Source of the DNA: Casuarina equisetifolia
Taxonomy: Eukaryota; Streptophyta; Magnoliopsida; Fagales; Casuarinaceae
Assembly: GCA_028551475.1 (NCBI GenBank)
Contig: CM052362.1
Location: forward strand, 17,776,021-17,840,020
DNA: 64,000 nt
Direction of reading: 5' to 3'
Below the pieces are notes generated by a model. It saw only the letters and a program-made list of their open reading frames with translations, was not told where the DNA came from and searched no databases. Position 1 is the first letter of the stretch. Every line of letters begins with the position of its first letter. The translations under genes were made by a program, and so were the position numbers. Below are positions 20,514 to 33,200 of this stretch, piece after piece.

Positions 20514-23500
20514 TTACCTATAGCTTCGTGACCGAGATCTTGAAGGACCCCGACCATTACCCTTTGGACTTAGTGACCTGCTAGGTGCATAATTCCTCTC
20601 ATCATAAGGACTCCTACCATTTTCCCTTGGACTCAAGGGCTTCCTGTAGTCTCTCTCATCACGTGGAGAAGGAGAATGTGAAATTGACCTAGATCTCACT
20701 GGAGAAAAATAATCATCCCCATTTCCACGGTCCCTGTCTCAATGGAAAGGACATTATTTAAGAAAATGACAAACTGAAGCTGATAAAACAGTAGATGAAA
20801 CATTAATAGATATATCAATACTGAACAAATCACACCAACTGTATCTTTCACAGCCAGAAAGCAGTCTAAATCATATAACCATAAAGCTTTAGCAAAGTTA
20901 TTGAAACTAAAATTAAAACAACAGTTTTAGACAGAAGAGCTTTCACTTACATCCTCTTCAAAATCTAATTGATCAAAATATGACCTTTACCTGCACTTTG
21001 CCAGGGTTTCTGACAAAAATATGAAACTTGGATCCAAACAGTGAGAGTTAAGCTCTATAACCATGTACTGGATGATCAGCATCGGATAACTTCAAAGCTT
21101 TCTTGGCCCCAACTTTCTAAAACCTCAACTATCTTTTTCTTGGGCAATGTCATCATATCTCTACCAGTAAAAACTTTGAATTGCTTCCCTTCTTTGAAGA
21201 TGATTTCTTTCTTTGGCCAAATATACGCTCTATATTTCTTTATTAACTGGATGGTGTATGCAAAACAAGATATCAAACTTAACAAATTCCTTATCAAAAA
21301 AAACTATTTTAACAGTTCAAATAGAAAAATATAAAGCACTTTTATGATTTGAAACATAATTCGCACCAACTTTAGCTAGTCAATTTCGTTCAACAGTAGT
21401 AGGTCTCACAAACCAAAGTCGGAAGAAACGAAAGCCCATGCAAGTTGCAGGAAATAGCTGTTGAAGGTCAGTTATAGATAAACTTATGAAGAGACTCTGA
21501 TAGAAATGTAAGCAAGTTGCCCATCACTTTATGCTCTCTTTTGTTGTTAATCTTTTTTAATCCAGAAGTCCTTAAAGTCTCCCTTTTCACTTTAATATCT
21601 GCATAAACAACGCCACCAGCAGACATTATTCACTGGAACACATGGTACATAACGTCTAAGAGATAACAATCTCCTTACATCAAAAACTCACAACAAAAAA
21701 GGTCATCAAGGTAAGGCCTGTATATTACTTTTCGCTTTTCAATTTTCCGAGACTTCTTTTTTTGGTAAAGTAAATGAAACTTTTCAATGATACCAAGCAG
21801 TAAACCTGCAAGATCTTTCTTGATCTCACAACAAAAGGAGTAGAGAAATAATTGCGACCCTCACAAATAAAGTTTTTTTATATAAACCATTTTGCAACTT
21901 CAACGGATATGCTAATATCCAACAAAGTGAAAAGAAGAATTCAGAAATCCTCCACATAGAATGTCAATTTTCCCTTTATTAGCATAAAAAGCCACATAAT
22001 TTCATCAAAAAAAATAACAAAAAGAAACAAATAAACAAGTATTATAGGCAACAGCTTGGTTAAATTCCAGTTAGAGCATAAAAAAAAAAGAGATGAAATA
22101 ACAGCACTTGTGTTTCATCATCTACTAATTATCAAACTCAAATATGCTTGTTCTAACTCAGAGCTGTATATATGGATTGTCCACCCGGTGCAAGAGATAA
22201 AATTAACTCTACTTAAATCCATGAAATTGATATCCTGCAGATACTTAGGAAACTTTTTCTTATGAAATCATGTCAGCAACATAAAATCAACAAAGATTTA
22301 GATTCTAATCATAGGGCAGCAAAGTTAATTTCAAATTACTGTGCAAGCCATTTGAATAAGTAGTGCTTCACCCAGCCAATCCAAACCCGAAAAAGCCCTG
22401 TCAGTTTTGTGCATGATGCAGCCAATACAATGCATACAAAAAGGATAAGAGTTATGCCAAATGGACAACCAAAATAACACCATTGGTTAAATGTATAGTC
22501 TTTTAACATCAAGATGACTACTAATCACATTAGCCAAGAAAAAAACCCAGATCATTCACATTCAATGTTCTGAACTGCTTATCAAAGTTTGTAGGTGTCC
22601 CATAATGTATAGGCATAAAGCATACAAAAAGGCAATACTCCATATGTCTATGCTTCCGTTTATACGAGTTAAAAACCTAGCGTCCAAATATTTTTTGCTA
22701 AGAGAACAAACTGAATAGAAAATACAAGGTCCGTAGACATATAGGGTTAAAAAAATAAGACGTTCAGCAAAGCTGATGGAACCTCAACAATTTAAAAGAG
22801 CTATAACTGCACTCAAATCATTCATCACTGAATTATCAAGAGAAGAAATGAAGAAAACAACAAACAGTCCCTAGTTACAATTGAAGCTCTTCTAGTTGTT
22901 AAAGTCCAAACCTTGAGTCATGCCTAGCTGGTGTAGGTGACCTTGAGTAAGCTGCAAGGAGAAAAAAGATTAAGATAATTTAGCAGAAATTAAAAGGAAA
23001 CAACATAATTTCATTTCACAAGAGAAATAAAACTCTACTTATAGGCATTTACAGAATTGTAAACATAAGAAATTTCAACTGACAATGGTAACGGCGTCTA
23101 GGGGACCTTGGTGGTGTTCTCCTTCTATGGCTTCCTCCATACCGACCACTTTTTCTCAGAGGTGTGTCAAGAGGGAAAGAAAAAAAGAATCAAGATGTGA
23201 TTAATGAAGCAAACACTTGCTCCAAATCTTAGAAGATTCCAGAGAGAGAAATGTATTACTGAAAAATATAAGTTAACTTAAATGCTGCCATACCTTATGC
23301 GGGAACTCATACGCATTTCTTGAGGCGTTTTTCTATTCTCCTCAGCAAAGACAATTCTAATCTCACGTCCACCAATAACTGTATGGTTCAGTTGCTGTTT
23401 TGCTTCAGCAGCATCTTCAGCATACCGGTACTTGACGAATCCAAAGCCCCGTGGCTCCCTGTGCATATACAAAAACAACACAAGTTCATGTGATCAATTT

Positions 23501-24632
23501 CTCATGGTAATGGACACATAACATTAACACAACCCCAAGTGAACAATTTCCATTTTCACAGAACCATTTCCTTTAATTCTACTCAATCTAGCACCAGAAC
23601 AGACAAGCCAAAACTAATCACCATTCCCAATATCACCATAATCTATTCGTGAAAAACACAATTTGCAAGTACATTTTATTCAGGGCTTGCTAACCAACAT
23701 CCTAATATTAGAGATGCTCTCTACTCTCTGCACTTAGCGTTGAAATTATTTAGATATCTACACACACAACTTGCATAAAAACAGAAACATCCCAGAGACG
23801 AAGGCATAATTTCAATAAATGTTCTTGAATAAAATCAAGAATAATAATGAATTGGGTAGATTTACAACCATCCCAAATGTGAGGAGCACTAGAAAAATTT
23901 CTGATCTTGCTAACTTACTTATTAAAGTAACTCAGCAGCCTCTATTAAGTTAGAATCAGAATATGGGTAAGATCAATCTCCACAAATCAGATTCTCCAAA
24001 AGATTTCCATAACATTACTAAGAATTCAAATTAACATGATTAGACAGAGAAATCACTTAAGTACTCAAACTTGAAATACAATCGACACAAATTTCAAAAC
24101 TAACGGCGTGGACATGTATACTAGAGACTGCAAAAGTACCCAGTATGGTAGTTCTTGGGTAGATACACATCCTTCACGGCGCCATACCGCTCGAACGGAG
24201 CCCTTAGATCTTCTGGCCTGCACAAGAGAGTTTAAAACCGCATATATCCCGTCCTTTTTCAAAAAAAAAAAAAAAAAAAGGAACCGCTTTTACTGTTCCC
24301 CAAGTAGCCTCAGTATAGTAAGTATAAATTCGACGAGAAATACAACTACAAATGTCGAAGTTCATACCAAATCAAACATCAAGAATAATAACAGAAACTT
24401 GACTGAAAAGAAAAACGCTTGAAGAAGAAGAATAAAAAATAAAAAACCTAGCGTCAAGGGGCAGATTGCGGACAAGCAATCCAGAAGGACCAGGAGAGCG
24501 ACGGTCTCTGTGCGACCTGCTGTCACGGTATCGATCACGAGGCTCGTCGTCGTACCGCTTTCGTTGGCGCGACGGGGTTCGGCTCTGCCGTCGAGGACTA
24601 CGGCTTCTGCTTCCACTTCCGTACCTCGTCAT
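20514..24632 (-). CDS. SCL28: SC35-like serine/arginine-rich splicing factor SCL28, 6 exons, 252 aa
   Basis: Minus-strand exons: 24632-24448, 24217-24140, 23458-23294, 23154-23084, 22951-22912 and 20733-20514 (TAA). All junctions are GT-AG and frame-consistent. The N-terminal 50 residues are an RS-rich extension, the hallmark of the plant SCL subfamily. An RRM follows, with RNP2 LLVRNL (52-57) and RNP1 RGFGFVKY (91-98). After the block GGREIRIVFAEENRKTPQEMR comes a C-terminal RS domain ending SRSRSRSYR. The blocks KYRYAEDAAEA and FAEENRKTPQEMR, together with RSRSIS near the C-terminus, point to SCL28 rather than SCL30, 30A or 33. SCL28 is a nuclear pre-mRNA splicing regulator; in Arabidopsis it is tied to cell-cycle and cell-size control. 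Intron 5 is 2.2 kb. SR genes are often alternatively spliced; I did not map alternative exons. Confidence 0.93.
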
Positions 24633-24695
24633 TAGCCGCAGAATCTCTAGCGAATTCCAGCGGAATTAGAGACCCTTAGAGCAGGGAGAGCAGGC

Positions 24696-24713
24696 AAAAA
24701 CCCTAACCCTAGG
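24696..24713 (-). promoter_or_regulatory. Double telo-box in the SCL28 5' leader
   Basis: AAAAACCCTAACCCTAGG (plus-strand reading) holds two consecutive plant telomere-type units about 65 bp upstream of the SCL28 start codon. Telo-boxes are common near transcription starts of plant growth-linked and translation genes. Confidence 0.6.
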
Positions 24714-26981
24714 CTTTTGAGTGTGGGGTTTCCAAATTTTGGAGGGAGGGGGACGAGGGCAGATGAAATTAGAGAGATGAAGCAGTGTGGGCTTGCGAAA
24801 CCTTGGGCTCTAATTGAGCAAACCTTTTTCATTAAGCGAATGCCACGTCGGATTAACATAAACTAACGGTTCTTTATGATCCGTAAAAAATGATAAAATA
24901 TCAACACGGTCAAATCTTAATTTCAATAGAAAATAAAATAGTTAAAGTTTAGTAAATTTACGGGATAAACTATTTCAAAGTTTTCTATATGACTTCGATG
25001 GATGGATAATTACTTCATTATCCTCTTAATTAAGAATTGATTGCAATGTCTACATTTTATCTTACTTTTTACTTTCCAAAATTGAAACATTCTCCAATAA
25101 TGAGTTAGGCTTCTTGTAATACCCTGTCCTACTGTATATATATGAAATTCGTTAAATCTCGTGCAAAGAGTATTCAATGCGATAAAATAGAATAAAATCT
25201 AAAAAAAATTACCAAAATATGTTCCAAAATATCATATTTTTCTATGTTTTTCTATATTATATGAATTCTGTCGGTATAATATTTTCATCTCAAACTTTAC
25301 TTCTTTTTTAATATGAAGATGTAAGTGGGAAAGATTTAAGAGATTCATTGGGAAAGATAATGTTTGAATCTTAACCTCTCATGCTGTAGAACCTTATAAT
25401 GTTACTAAATTGTTAGGGTATAATTTCAAACCTTACTTGGATTGAAAGATTAAAGTAAACTATGCATTTAGTTTTGTTTATGTGAGCACCGAGAGAATCA
25501 ATCAAAATACAAATTTGATTGATGAATTTCACCTTTCCATGTTTTAGGAATAGATGTTTAGCCTACTCAGTAGTCTAAATCATGGTAAAAATCTGTATTG
25601 ACAAGATTCCGTGGCAACACATAAATATATAAGTGTGCTTTGCGGTTCCAAAGTCAGAGTGCCGCATTTTCTGCCGCACCTTTACAAATAATACGAACAC
25701 CAAAAGGCAAAAGTCATTTTACTTTCTCATGCATAATGCTGCAATTATAAGAGGAAGGTTGGCAAAAAGAAATTAAACGTTAATTTTGATATCAATTATA
25801 ATGAACCCAACTACTATGTCAAAATGTCATAATTTATTAGTTTGACGAACTCAAATATCTTTGTATATCATTACCAACTTAAACTCTCACGAGCTCAAGC
25901 CTACCACAAGCCCTCATAAACCCGTGACAACTTACTTGTCACATTAAAGTTGTTAGTTTTGTAAGAAAATCATGCTTACAAAGAGCAATTACTTACCATG
26001 GATAACATAACTTAAATCTTTTGCTAAAACTCGTGTACATGGCTTTTTTACCATGGGAATACCATAACAAACTCAAATTTTGATTATTGGTAGCAAAGTC
26101 TAGTATTGAATTATTAGCACTTCTTCAAGTAAGGCTATAGGGCATATCTTTGAACTTTAGATCACTAAGCTGAGGGTATAAAATTTGATTTGTTGTCATC
26201 ATTGCCACAATGTAACACAAGATAAACACCATTCTAATTGTGCAGTTTCTAACAATTTAGAAATTTCACATCATTGAACATTTTCTTTAGTACATTCAGA
26301 GGACCATAGATCTTGAGTCTTATACTTTATTCTTAACATTCTACTAATCTTTATGGGACTAATGATGTAGATTGGATTAATAGCAAGACTACACGTAGAT
26401 CAACTCATGTTACCATTATGGGGTTAATGGTGCTCCAAGAGATGATTGACACAATAGTTCTAACTTTTACAAAAGCTTAATAGTATACCGTTACTTTAGT
26501 AGTTGCAAAATCAACTTGAATTTGCTATCTATTATTGGTACACTCCACGTTACAGGTGTTTAGTAAGTGGCTAGTAAACCCATGGGCGTTGCTAAGTCAT
26601 TGTTAAGGAATAGGAAATGTACACTTGCTATTAGCTATAACTTTTGATAAAGTGATAGTGCCTAAAGGTCCTAATACCTCCTTGAAGAATTTAGTATACT
26701 AAACCAAAGTTCACATCCCTATTTTGTAATAATTTATTTACTCTCCATTGACAACCAACTTTTTTATTTTTATTTTATACAATTGAACCAAAAACATGAA
26801 AATTGACTATTATTTTGTTAGGAAAAAAGTTGCAATCAAATCGTTCATAACCTTGTGTTCCATAAACTCAACAACTTGTAGATATCATTGCAAAATCATT
26901 TCCTAATTTGCTTTTCTTGTATTTTAAAAGCAATATTGGTTTTACCACCTTAAGTTCAAGGGAAGATGTTATAAAAAAAAT

Positions 26982-27980
26982 TATCAAGTCCAAAAACTAA
27001 AACAAGCTGATATCACCTTTGTAATTAATCACATGTAGTTTTACATATTGTTATAGATTCATAGAGCATACTTATGTATAAAAACATATAACTCTTAAGT
27101 GTATTAGTGTTAGGCCAATCTAATCCAATTCGGGACCTCTAAAGTGTTGTCCAAATCTCAGAAAATAGAGAGAGAAGAAAATTGCATTTGTAAAGAGAGA
27201 ATAAAGAAGATATCATATTTCTACAAGAATTAAAAAAGCCTAATGCACTAATCATTCAAATTGTTGTTGAAGGTTGATCCATAATCTGATTGAGTTGATT
27301 TTTGACTGGTAATTTCATGATTGATTACTTTATTATGAATAATTAGCTTGTCATTTGAAGCTCTCTACATAATATAAAGAGATCCAATTTTTAGGTGACA
27401 TTTCTAAAACTTTTTCTTAGTTAAGTTGAAGTTTCAATTTATTCTTCGTTTTAAATATAGATTATGTTATTATTAGAATGATGGATGTTATATTGTTAAT
27501 GTAGTTGAAAACTTGATTAAGCTATATACTTAAAAGATCATGTAATAAAGATTTTGGGTGGATTTTGAGTAGTTTTGCTCTTTCATATCGAGGGATTTTT
27601 TTATGTAAAAATTTTATTATGCTGATTGTGTTAATTGTAATGTTTGAATATTTTATTTATTCTTTAAAGTACTTTCCTTATTTGTGTTTATTGTTTTCTT
27701 ACATGTTAAATCAAATTGAGAAAGTATAGACATTTTTTTTCCAACAATTAGTTTTGCTTTTCTACAAAAATACAATTTAATTACACTCGTTTTCTCCCTC
27801 GACATCGAGAGACAACGTTAAAAAGCAAAAACATACTAAAGTTATAGAAAATAACCAAGCACCAAAAAACTTAAATAAGCTTATATCATCTTTGTAATTA
27901 ACCACATATAGTTTTACATATTGTTGTGGTTGCATAAAGCATACTTGTACGTAAAAACAAAGAACTCTCAAATGTATTAG
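26982..27980. repeat. Diverged direct repeat pair about 125 bp long, 870 bp apart
   Basis: Copies at 26982-27107 and 27852-27980 share GTAGTTTTACATATTGTT-like and CATACTTGT/ATGTAAAAAC-like blocks in the same order and orientation, ending in GTATTAG. This could be the terminal repeats of a small decayed retroelement (TRIM-like) or a local duplication. No primer-binding site or coding sequence was found between them. Confidence 0.5.
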
Positions 27981-28505
27981 TTTTTCTCCCTTCAATGCAT
28001 TGTTCAATGACTTAATTTCCTTCAATGTATTATTGTCAATTGTTACATGAACAATCTTGAAAAGATTCGTGGGCGAATAGGGAAAAAATGAAATTGATAT
28101 TTATCACAAGCAACAAATGTTGATTTAGTTTACGACAGAGGTAATAGTATTAATTCAATGTTACTGGATATCTTAATTCACACTGTAGTGGTGACACTAG
28201 AGAACCGATGTTACAGCCAAATAATTTTTTTGATTTCTAGATGCATATAACAAAAGATAAAGGTCGCAATTTGGTTGTAAAGTCACCGTGTCATCATCTG
28301 GAAAACGAACCATTGTGTAGGCACCACGTATATAATTTTGACAATCAATGCACACATGTCAGTCTAGAACGTTCTCCACAGCCGACAAATTTGACCTGGC
28401 GCCTCCTCGTACGCGTGTATCAATTGATGGACACGCAATGTGCGGGGCCCTTGTCTTGGGTCCTAATCGTCTTCTTACCTGCGATATTCATCTTTCACAG
28501 ACCGT

Positions 28506-28533
28506 CCGGCCCCGGCCCCGGCCCCGGCCCCGG
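28506..28533. repeat. (CCGGCC)n GC-rich microsatellite
   Basis: More than four perfect units of CCGGCC, unusually GC-rich for this AT-rich spacer. Confidence 0.95.
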
Positions 28534-29371
28534 TGCTTCGGCCTATATCGATCGCTCTCAGTAAACTCTACTCCACAATTTTATAGTTTTAAGTTGGAAT
28601 TCAAAAAGATGTGATCCAGAAAGGTTTCATTATATTAGCATCACGAAACGAATTGTTTTCAACGCTTTATCCAAAACGGCGACTATCCTTTATATTTAAG
28701 CTCATCGCAATTATTGTACCTTGAACTAAACAATTTGTCCGTTAGCGAGGGAAGCTGGCACCTAACGCAGGAAGTTTGGTAATGAGTGATTTGATGCAAG
28801 TTTCTTCGATTAATCGGTCACTTGGACCTAACTAGTTGCCAAGTTGCCGCTACCTCACAAAAACAACAATTGTATTAACTCTCAATCTATTTTTTCTGTA
28901 TGTATACTTTAATCCGAAGACATAGATAAAATTAAACAAAAAGGGGATATGAATAACACGGTATTAAATGTTGGGCACTTTGTGGAATGGATAGAGGTCT
29001 TTATAACCATACCCTTTCCCTATTCGAAATGTCAACTTTTTGAAACGTGGTGTTATGTAAAAAAATGTTGGATACCTGCCCAATTTTTTATTCTATGATT
29101 GCAAGAGCTCCACAATCATATAGAATCTGAATATTCAAAAGTGCCCAAGTCCTGCGCAAGAAAGTACAAGGAAACGCCCCTAATAAATGTTCGAACAAAA
29201 ACATTTTTTAAAGAAAATGATTAAAAATTGTCACGGCACATGCGTGGTTAATAATATAATAAATGCGAATCTCGTTAATAAACGCGAGTTCCTAAAGTGA
29301 CCACTGGTCACCTTGGAAAGGTAAGAGTCCACTTGAGCCGCGAGTGCAGAATCATAGCTATCAGGCTCCAA

Positions 29372-29398
29372 GGATGGATGGATGGATGGATGGATGGA
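29372..29398. repeat. (GGAT)n microsatellite
   Basis: More than six perfect units upstream of SPL7. Confidence 0.95.
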
Positions 29399-30229
29399 CT
29401 TGGATACTTTGGCACGTCGTGCGGAGAAATTGACAGCTCGGGCACAATTAAGTTCCTCGTTATGAGATCTGGGCCTCTGTTTTGCAAGACTTTTTAAGAA
29501 ATTCAAATTTCTTATCCTTGAATTTCAAAACGCAGGCAAATTCTAAGAAATCTAAGCCGTTTGTCTTCCCGCGTATACTGCTACCTCCCAAAGAACATTA
29601 ACAAATCATGCATTCTATGTTGGATTAGCTTCCTCTAGGCCCCGCTTCCAAGATCGGTGGTCTCAAAATTGGCGCAGAGAAAGTGTTTTTCCCGAGCGTC
29701 GTTTTCCGGAGAATGGCATCGTATGCACGTCCGGGGTTCAAACTCCCCCCGAGAAGGAATATGGAGTGCCTGAATCGTGGACTGCGCCGATCAAACTCCA
29801 CCTGCCACCAAATTTCCCCAGATGCTCTTTCAATCAATTTTTCTGACTTCGATACCAAAAAATCCAGTATTATTGGAGCCATGTCATCACCATCGTCCCG
29901 TTGACAACGATCTCCCACCTTCCCACTTTCTTGCACGCTGCCACTCCACACTAACGAAATGCCGCGTGCACTATACGGCGCGTGTTGCAACTCCTTCCAT
30001 AATCAATTTATGTTGCCACAATTACCTCATCTTTCTCCTTAACACGAAACCAGTCTGGACTCGAAGTCTCCATCTCCACCAACCGACCGAACTAACCCAA
30101 CCACCCTTTACCGACCGGCCCAGCTGGCTGACCCACGGCGTTACCGTCTATTCTCCGCCAAACTCCAATTCCAACCACCGTCCAGTCACCGAGGGCTTCT
30201 GGATTTAGTATTAGGGGTTTTCCCGAATT

Positions 30230-33200
30230 ATGGAAACCCCACCTCACGCGCAGCCTTACTTGCCAAAGCCTAGGGTTTCAGAGGACATGGAAGCGTTGCA
30301 GCCACCTGGAGAGGAAGAGGATCCCTCCTCGGCTCTCTGGGACTTCGGGGACCTCCTGGACTTCACTGTGGACGAGCACTTTTCTATCTCTCTAGACCCT
30401 GATCACCCATCACCAACACATCCGATCGCTAACGAGCATCTTGAGTTTCCTGGGGAGACCTCTCCCGTTGCGGGTTCCAATCGGATCCGGAAACGGGATC
30501 CGAGGATGTCGTGCTCCAATTTTCTGGCGGGTCGGGTTCCCTGCGCCTGCCCTGAGCTGGACGAAAAGATGGAAGCCGAGGAAGGCGTGCCCGGAAAGAA
30601 GCGGGCCCGGACCACAGCCCGGACCACAAACCGGACGCCTCGGGGCGCGTCCCGGTGTCAGGTGCCCGGCTGTGAGGCCGACATAACCGAGCTCAAAGGG
30701 TATCACCGCCGGCACAGGGTTTGCCTCCGATGCGCGCACGCGAGCGCGGTCGTGCTCGACGGAGAGACCAAGAGATACTGCCAACAGTGTGGCAAGTAAG
30801 CTCGATTGAGTAAAAGATGTGATTGCTTTCGTTATTAGAGTCTGTTTTGATGGAATTGTATCCCAACAGTTTGGTTTAATGTGTCTTCAAAAACGTTTTG
30901 GTAGTGAAATCTTAGATTATGGTTGTTGATTTGGCACTTCTATAGGCGTTTGATGCCCATTTATGGGCTGATTCTTGCGTATCAGAGGGGGTTTGCGGAT
31001 TTGACGATTGTTTGTGCGGTTGTGCGAACTCGTGCTTGTAGATCAGAGTGTTTTAAACCAAGTCAATTGCTTTACTTGCTTATCTTTGAGTCATGATGCT
31101 GCACAAACTGCTGTTTAATTGAGGAGATGCGCATGTGGTTAGAAGTTAAACTTGTGAGGTTTATTGGTGTTGCGTTTGGTGATAATACCTCTGGCTGGGT
31201 TTGGAATGTTTGGCAGGTTTCATGTGATCTCGGATTTTGATGAAGGGAAACGTAGTTGTCGAAGAAAATTAGAGCGCCATAACAATAGACGGCGAAGAAA
31301 ACCTGGTGATTCTAGAGTTCTAGCCCATAATGAGCCTCAAGGGGTTGTGCAGATTGAAGATGTCCCTTATGATGGTGAAGCAGGAAGAGGTATCATATAT
31401 CTGATTGGATGGTGCTAATTTTTCGTACATATGATAGCAGAGCATTTCTGTATATTTATGGTGACTGAGCAGAGAAGTTCGCATTTACCTTCCCAATAAA
31501 GTGTTTATGAGCTTTACATAATTTTTCTATGGTGTAGATGGTTTACGCATGAACAGCCCAATAACTGAAACAGAAACAGGCTTGGAGTCTGAAGATGGAC
31601 AAGCTACTACTCTCTCCTCAGCTCGCGGTTCTCAGAATATTGTTAGTGATACGGTTGCATCTTTTGCGGTATCTGGTGAAACTCAATTGGATGGAGGAAA
31701 AGATAATTCCAAAGATTCTCCCTCTCCAGTGTTCTATGACAACAAGGGTGCTTACTCGTCTATGGTGGGTCTCTACAGTAAAATGTGGTAGTTGTATTGC
31801 TATTTTTCTTTTGCCCACATGAAGAGCTATCCAGGAGATATACTGATTCAGTATGTGATTGTAGTGTCCAACAGGTCGGATCTCATTCAAGCTTTATGAT
31901 TGGAATCCTGCAGAATTCCCCAGAAGACTGCGGCACCAAGTATTTAAACCCTTATTCTTACAGTTTAGCATTTGAAATTGAACCAATCTGTCTGTAGTCA
32001 AAGATATGAAAATTTTTTTAACATCCGTTTTAAATGTATTTGCAGATATTCCAATGGTTGGCCAATATGCCTGTTGAGTTAGAGGGGTATATCCGCCCGG
32101 GCTGCACAATTTTAACTGTGTTCATTACCATGCCGAAATTTATGTGGGTGAAGGTATTGTTTAAGTGCATGATTTTTTAACGATGAGTGTTACAATTGTG
32201 ATGAGGTAGCATTATTAACTAGACACATTTCTTTTACAGATCCATCTATTGATTCGAATTTTCCATGTTCACGTTGTCTCTAGAGAATACAAGAAAGATA
32301 ACGGCTTTTTGACACATTTTTCGTAGACTGTTCTGTAAGGTGCTTATTGACTAATGAATCAAGAACGTGAAATTTTGGTTAGTTATGTATTAGTTAATGA
32401 ATGAAGAAGACATAGCGTATGGCATAGTTATTTTTTTGGACGCCTGATTATGTTTATACTGTGAATCAGATACTTATATTCATATACTCATGTATTTATA
32501 TACACGGATTTACCATGCAAATTCTGAATATCAACATTCTTTAACTGCCAAATATGTGGTTGAATATGTTCTTATCCTGTTGGCTGATGTTCTATAATTA
32601 ATTTTTTTTTTCACAGCTGAGATTTTGGCCTCATTTTTTTTTTTTTTGCAAATTTAAGTAAATGGGCAAGACCAAATTTTCTGAATTCATTTCATTTTAT
32701 GTACATGATTATGACTTAGACAGTTTGATCGATATTTTATCTACTGAAATCTGGGACCTCATTCCAACAAGGATTTGGCTGACCTCATCCAGCTTTGTGT
32801 TTGGTTAAAGGCCAAGGTCTATGGTAGTTAATCAAATTTATTTAGTAATTAGACATCGTGAGTGTGAGAAATGCAACTTGATACCCACCAGAATATTGAG
32901 ACGGAGCATCGTGTGCATGTTGGATCTTTGATCTCTCCTTGATCTTCTTTTTACATAGCTTTAGTTCTTGTTTCCTGCCCACTTGGTGTCCCTAAAGAAA
33001 AACGAATCCTTGAAATTTGAAGCTCTATCATTGCTCAAGTTTATCAGTTGTGATTTCGCAAATAACTTGTGGTCCAGTTTGCTTCTTAAACTGAATACCC
33101 ATTTTTTCATCAGCTTGACCATATAAAATGGCTTTCGGAGGCTTGATTGTCATGGAAAATTATTAAAATGTTCTTCTGTTGTTATTACAGTATGGTGTCT

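Larger units (their letters stand above)
24714..30229. other. Long AT-rich intergenic region between the divergent SCL28 and SPL7 genes
   Basis: From 24850 to about 28200 the DNA is strongly AT-rich, with no open gene. It includes a pair of diverged direct repeats (26982-27107 and 27852-27980). From 28380 it becomes GC-richer and contains two microsatellites, grading into the SPL7 promoter and leader. Plus-strand open frames at 28241-28614 and 29683-30208 have no recognisable domain and are taken as chance or leader. Confidence 0.5.

Noticed and set aside
28241-28614. Plus-strand open frames with a Pro-Gly repeat tail
   Set aside because: The repeat is the translation of the (CCGGCC)n microsatellite. 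The rest has no coding character.
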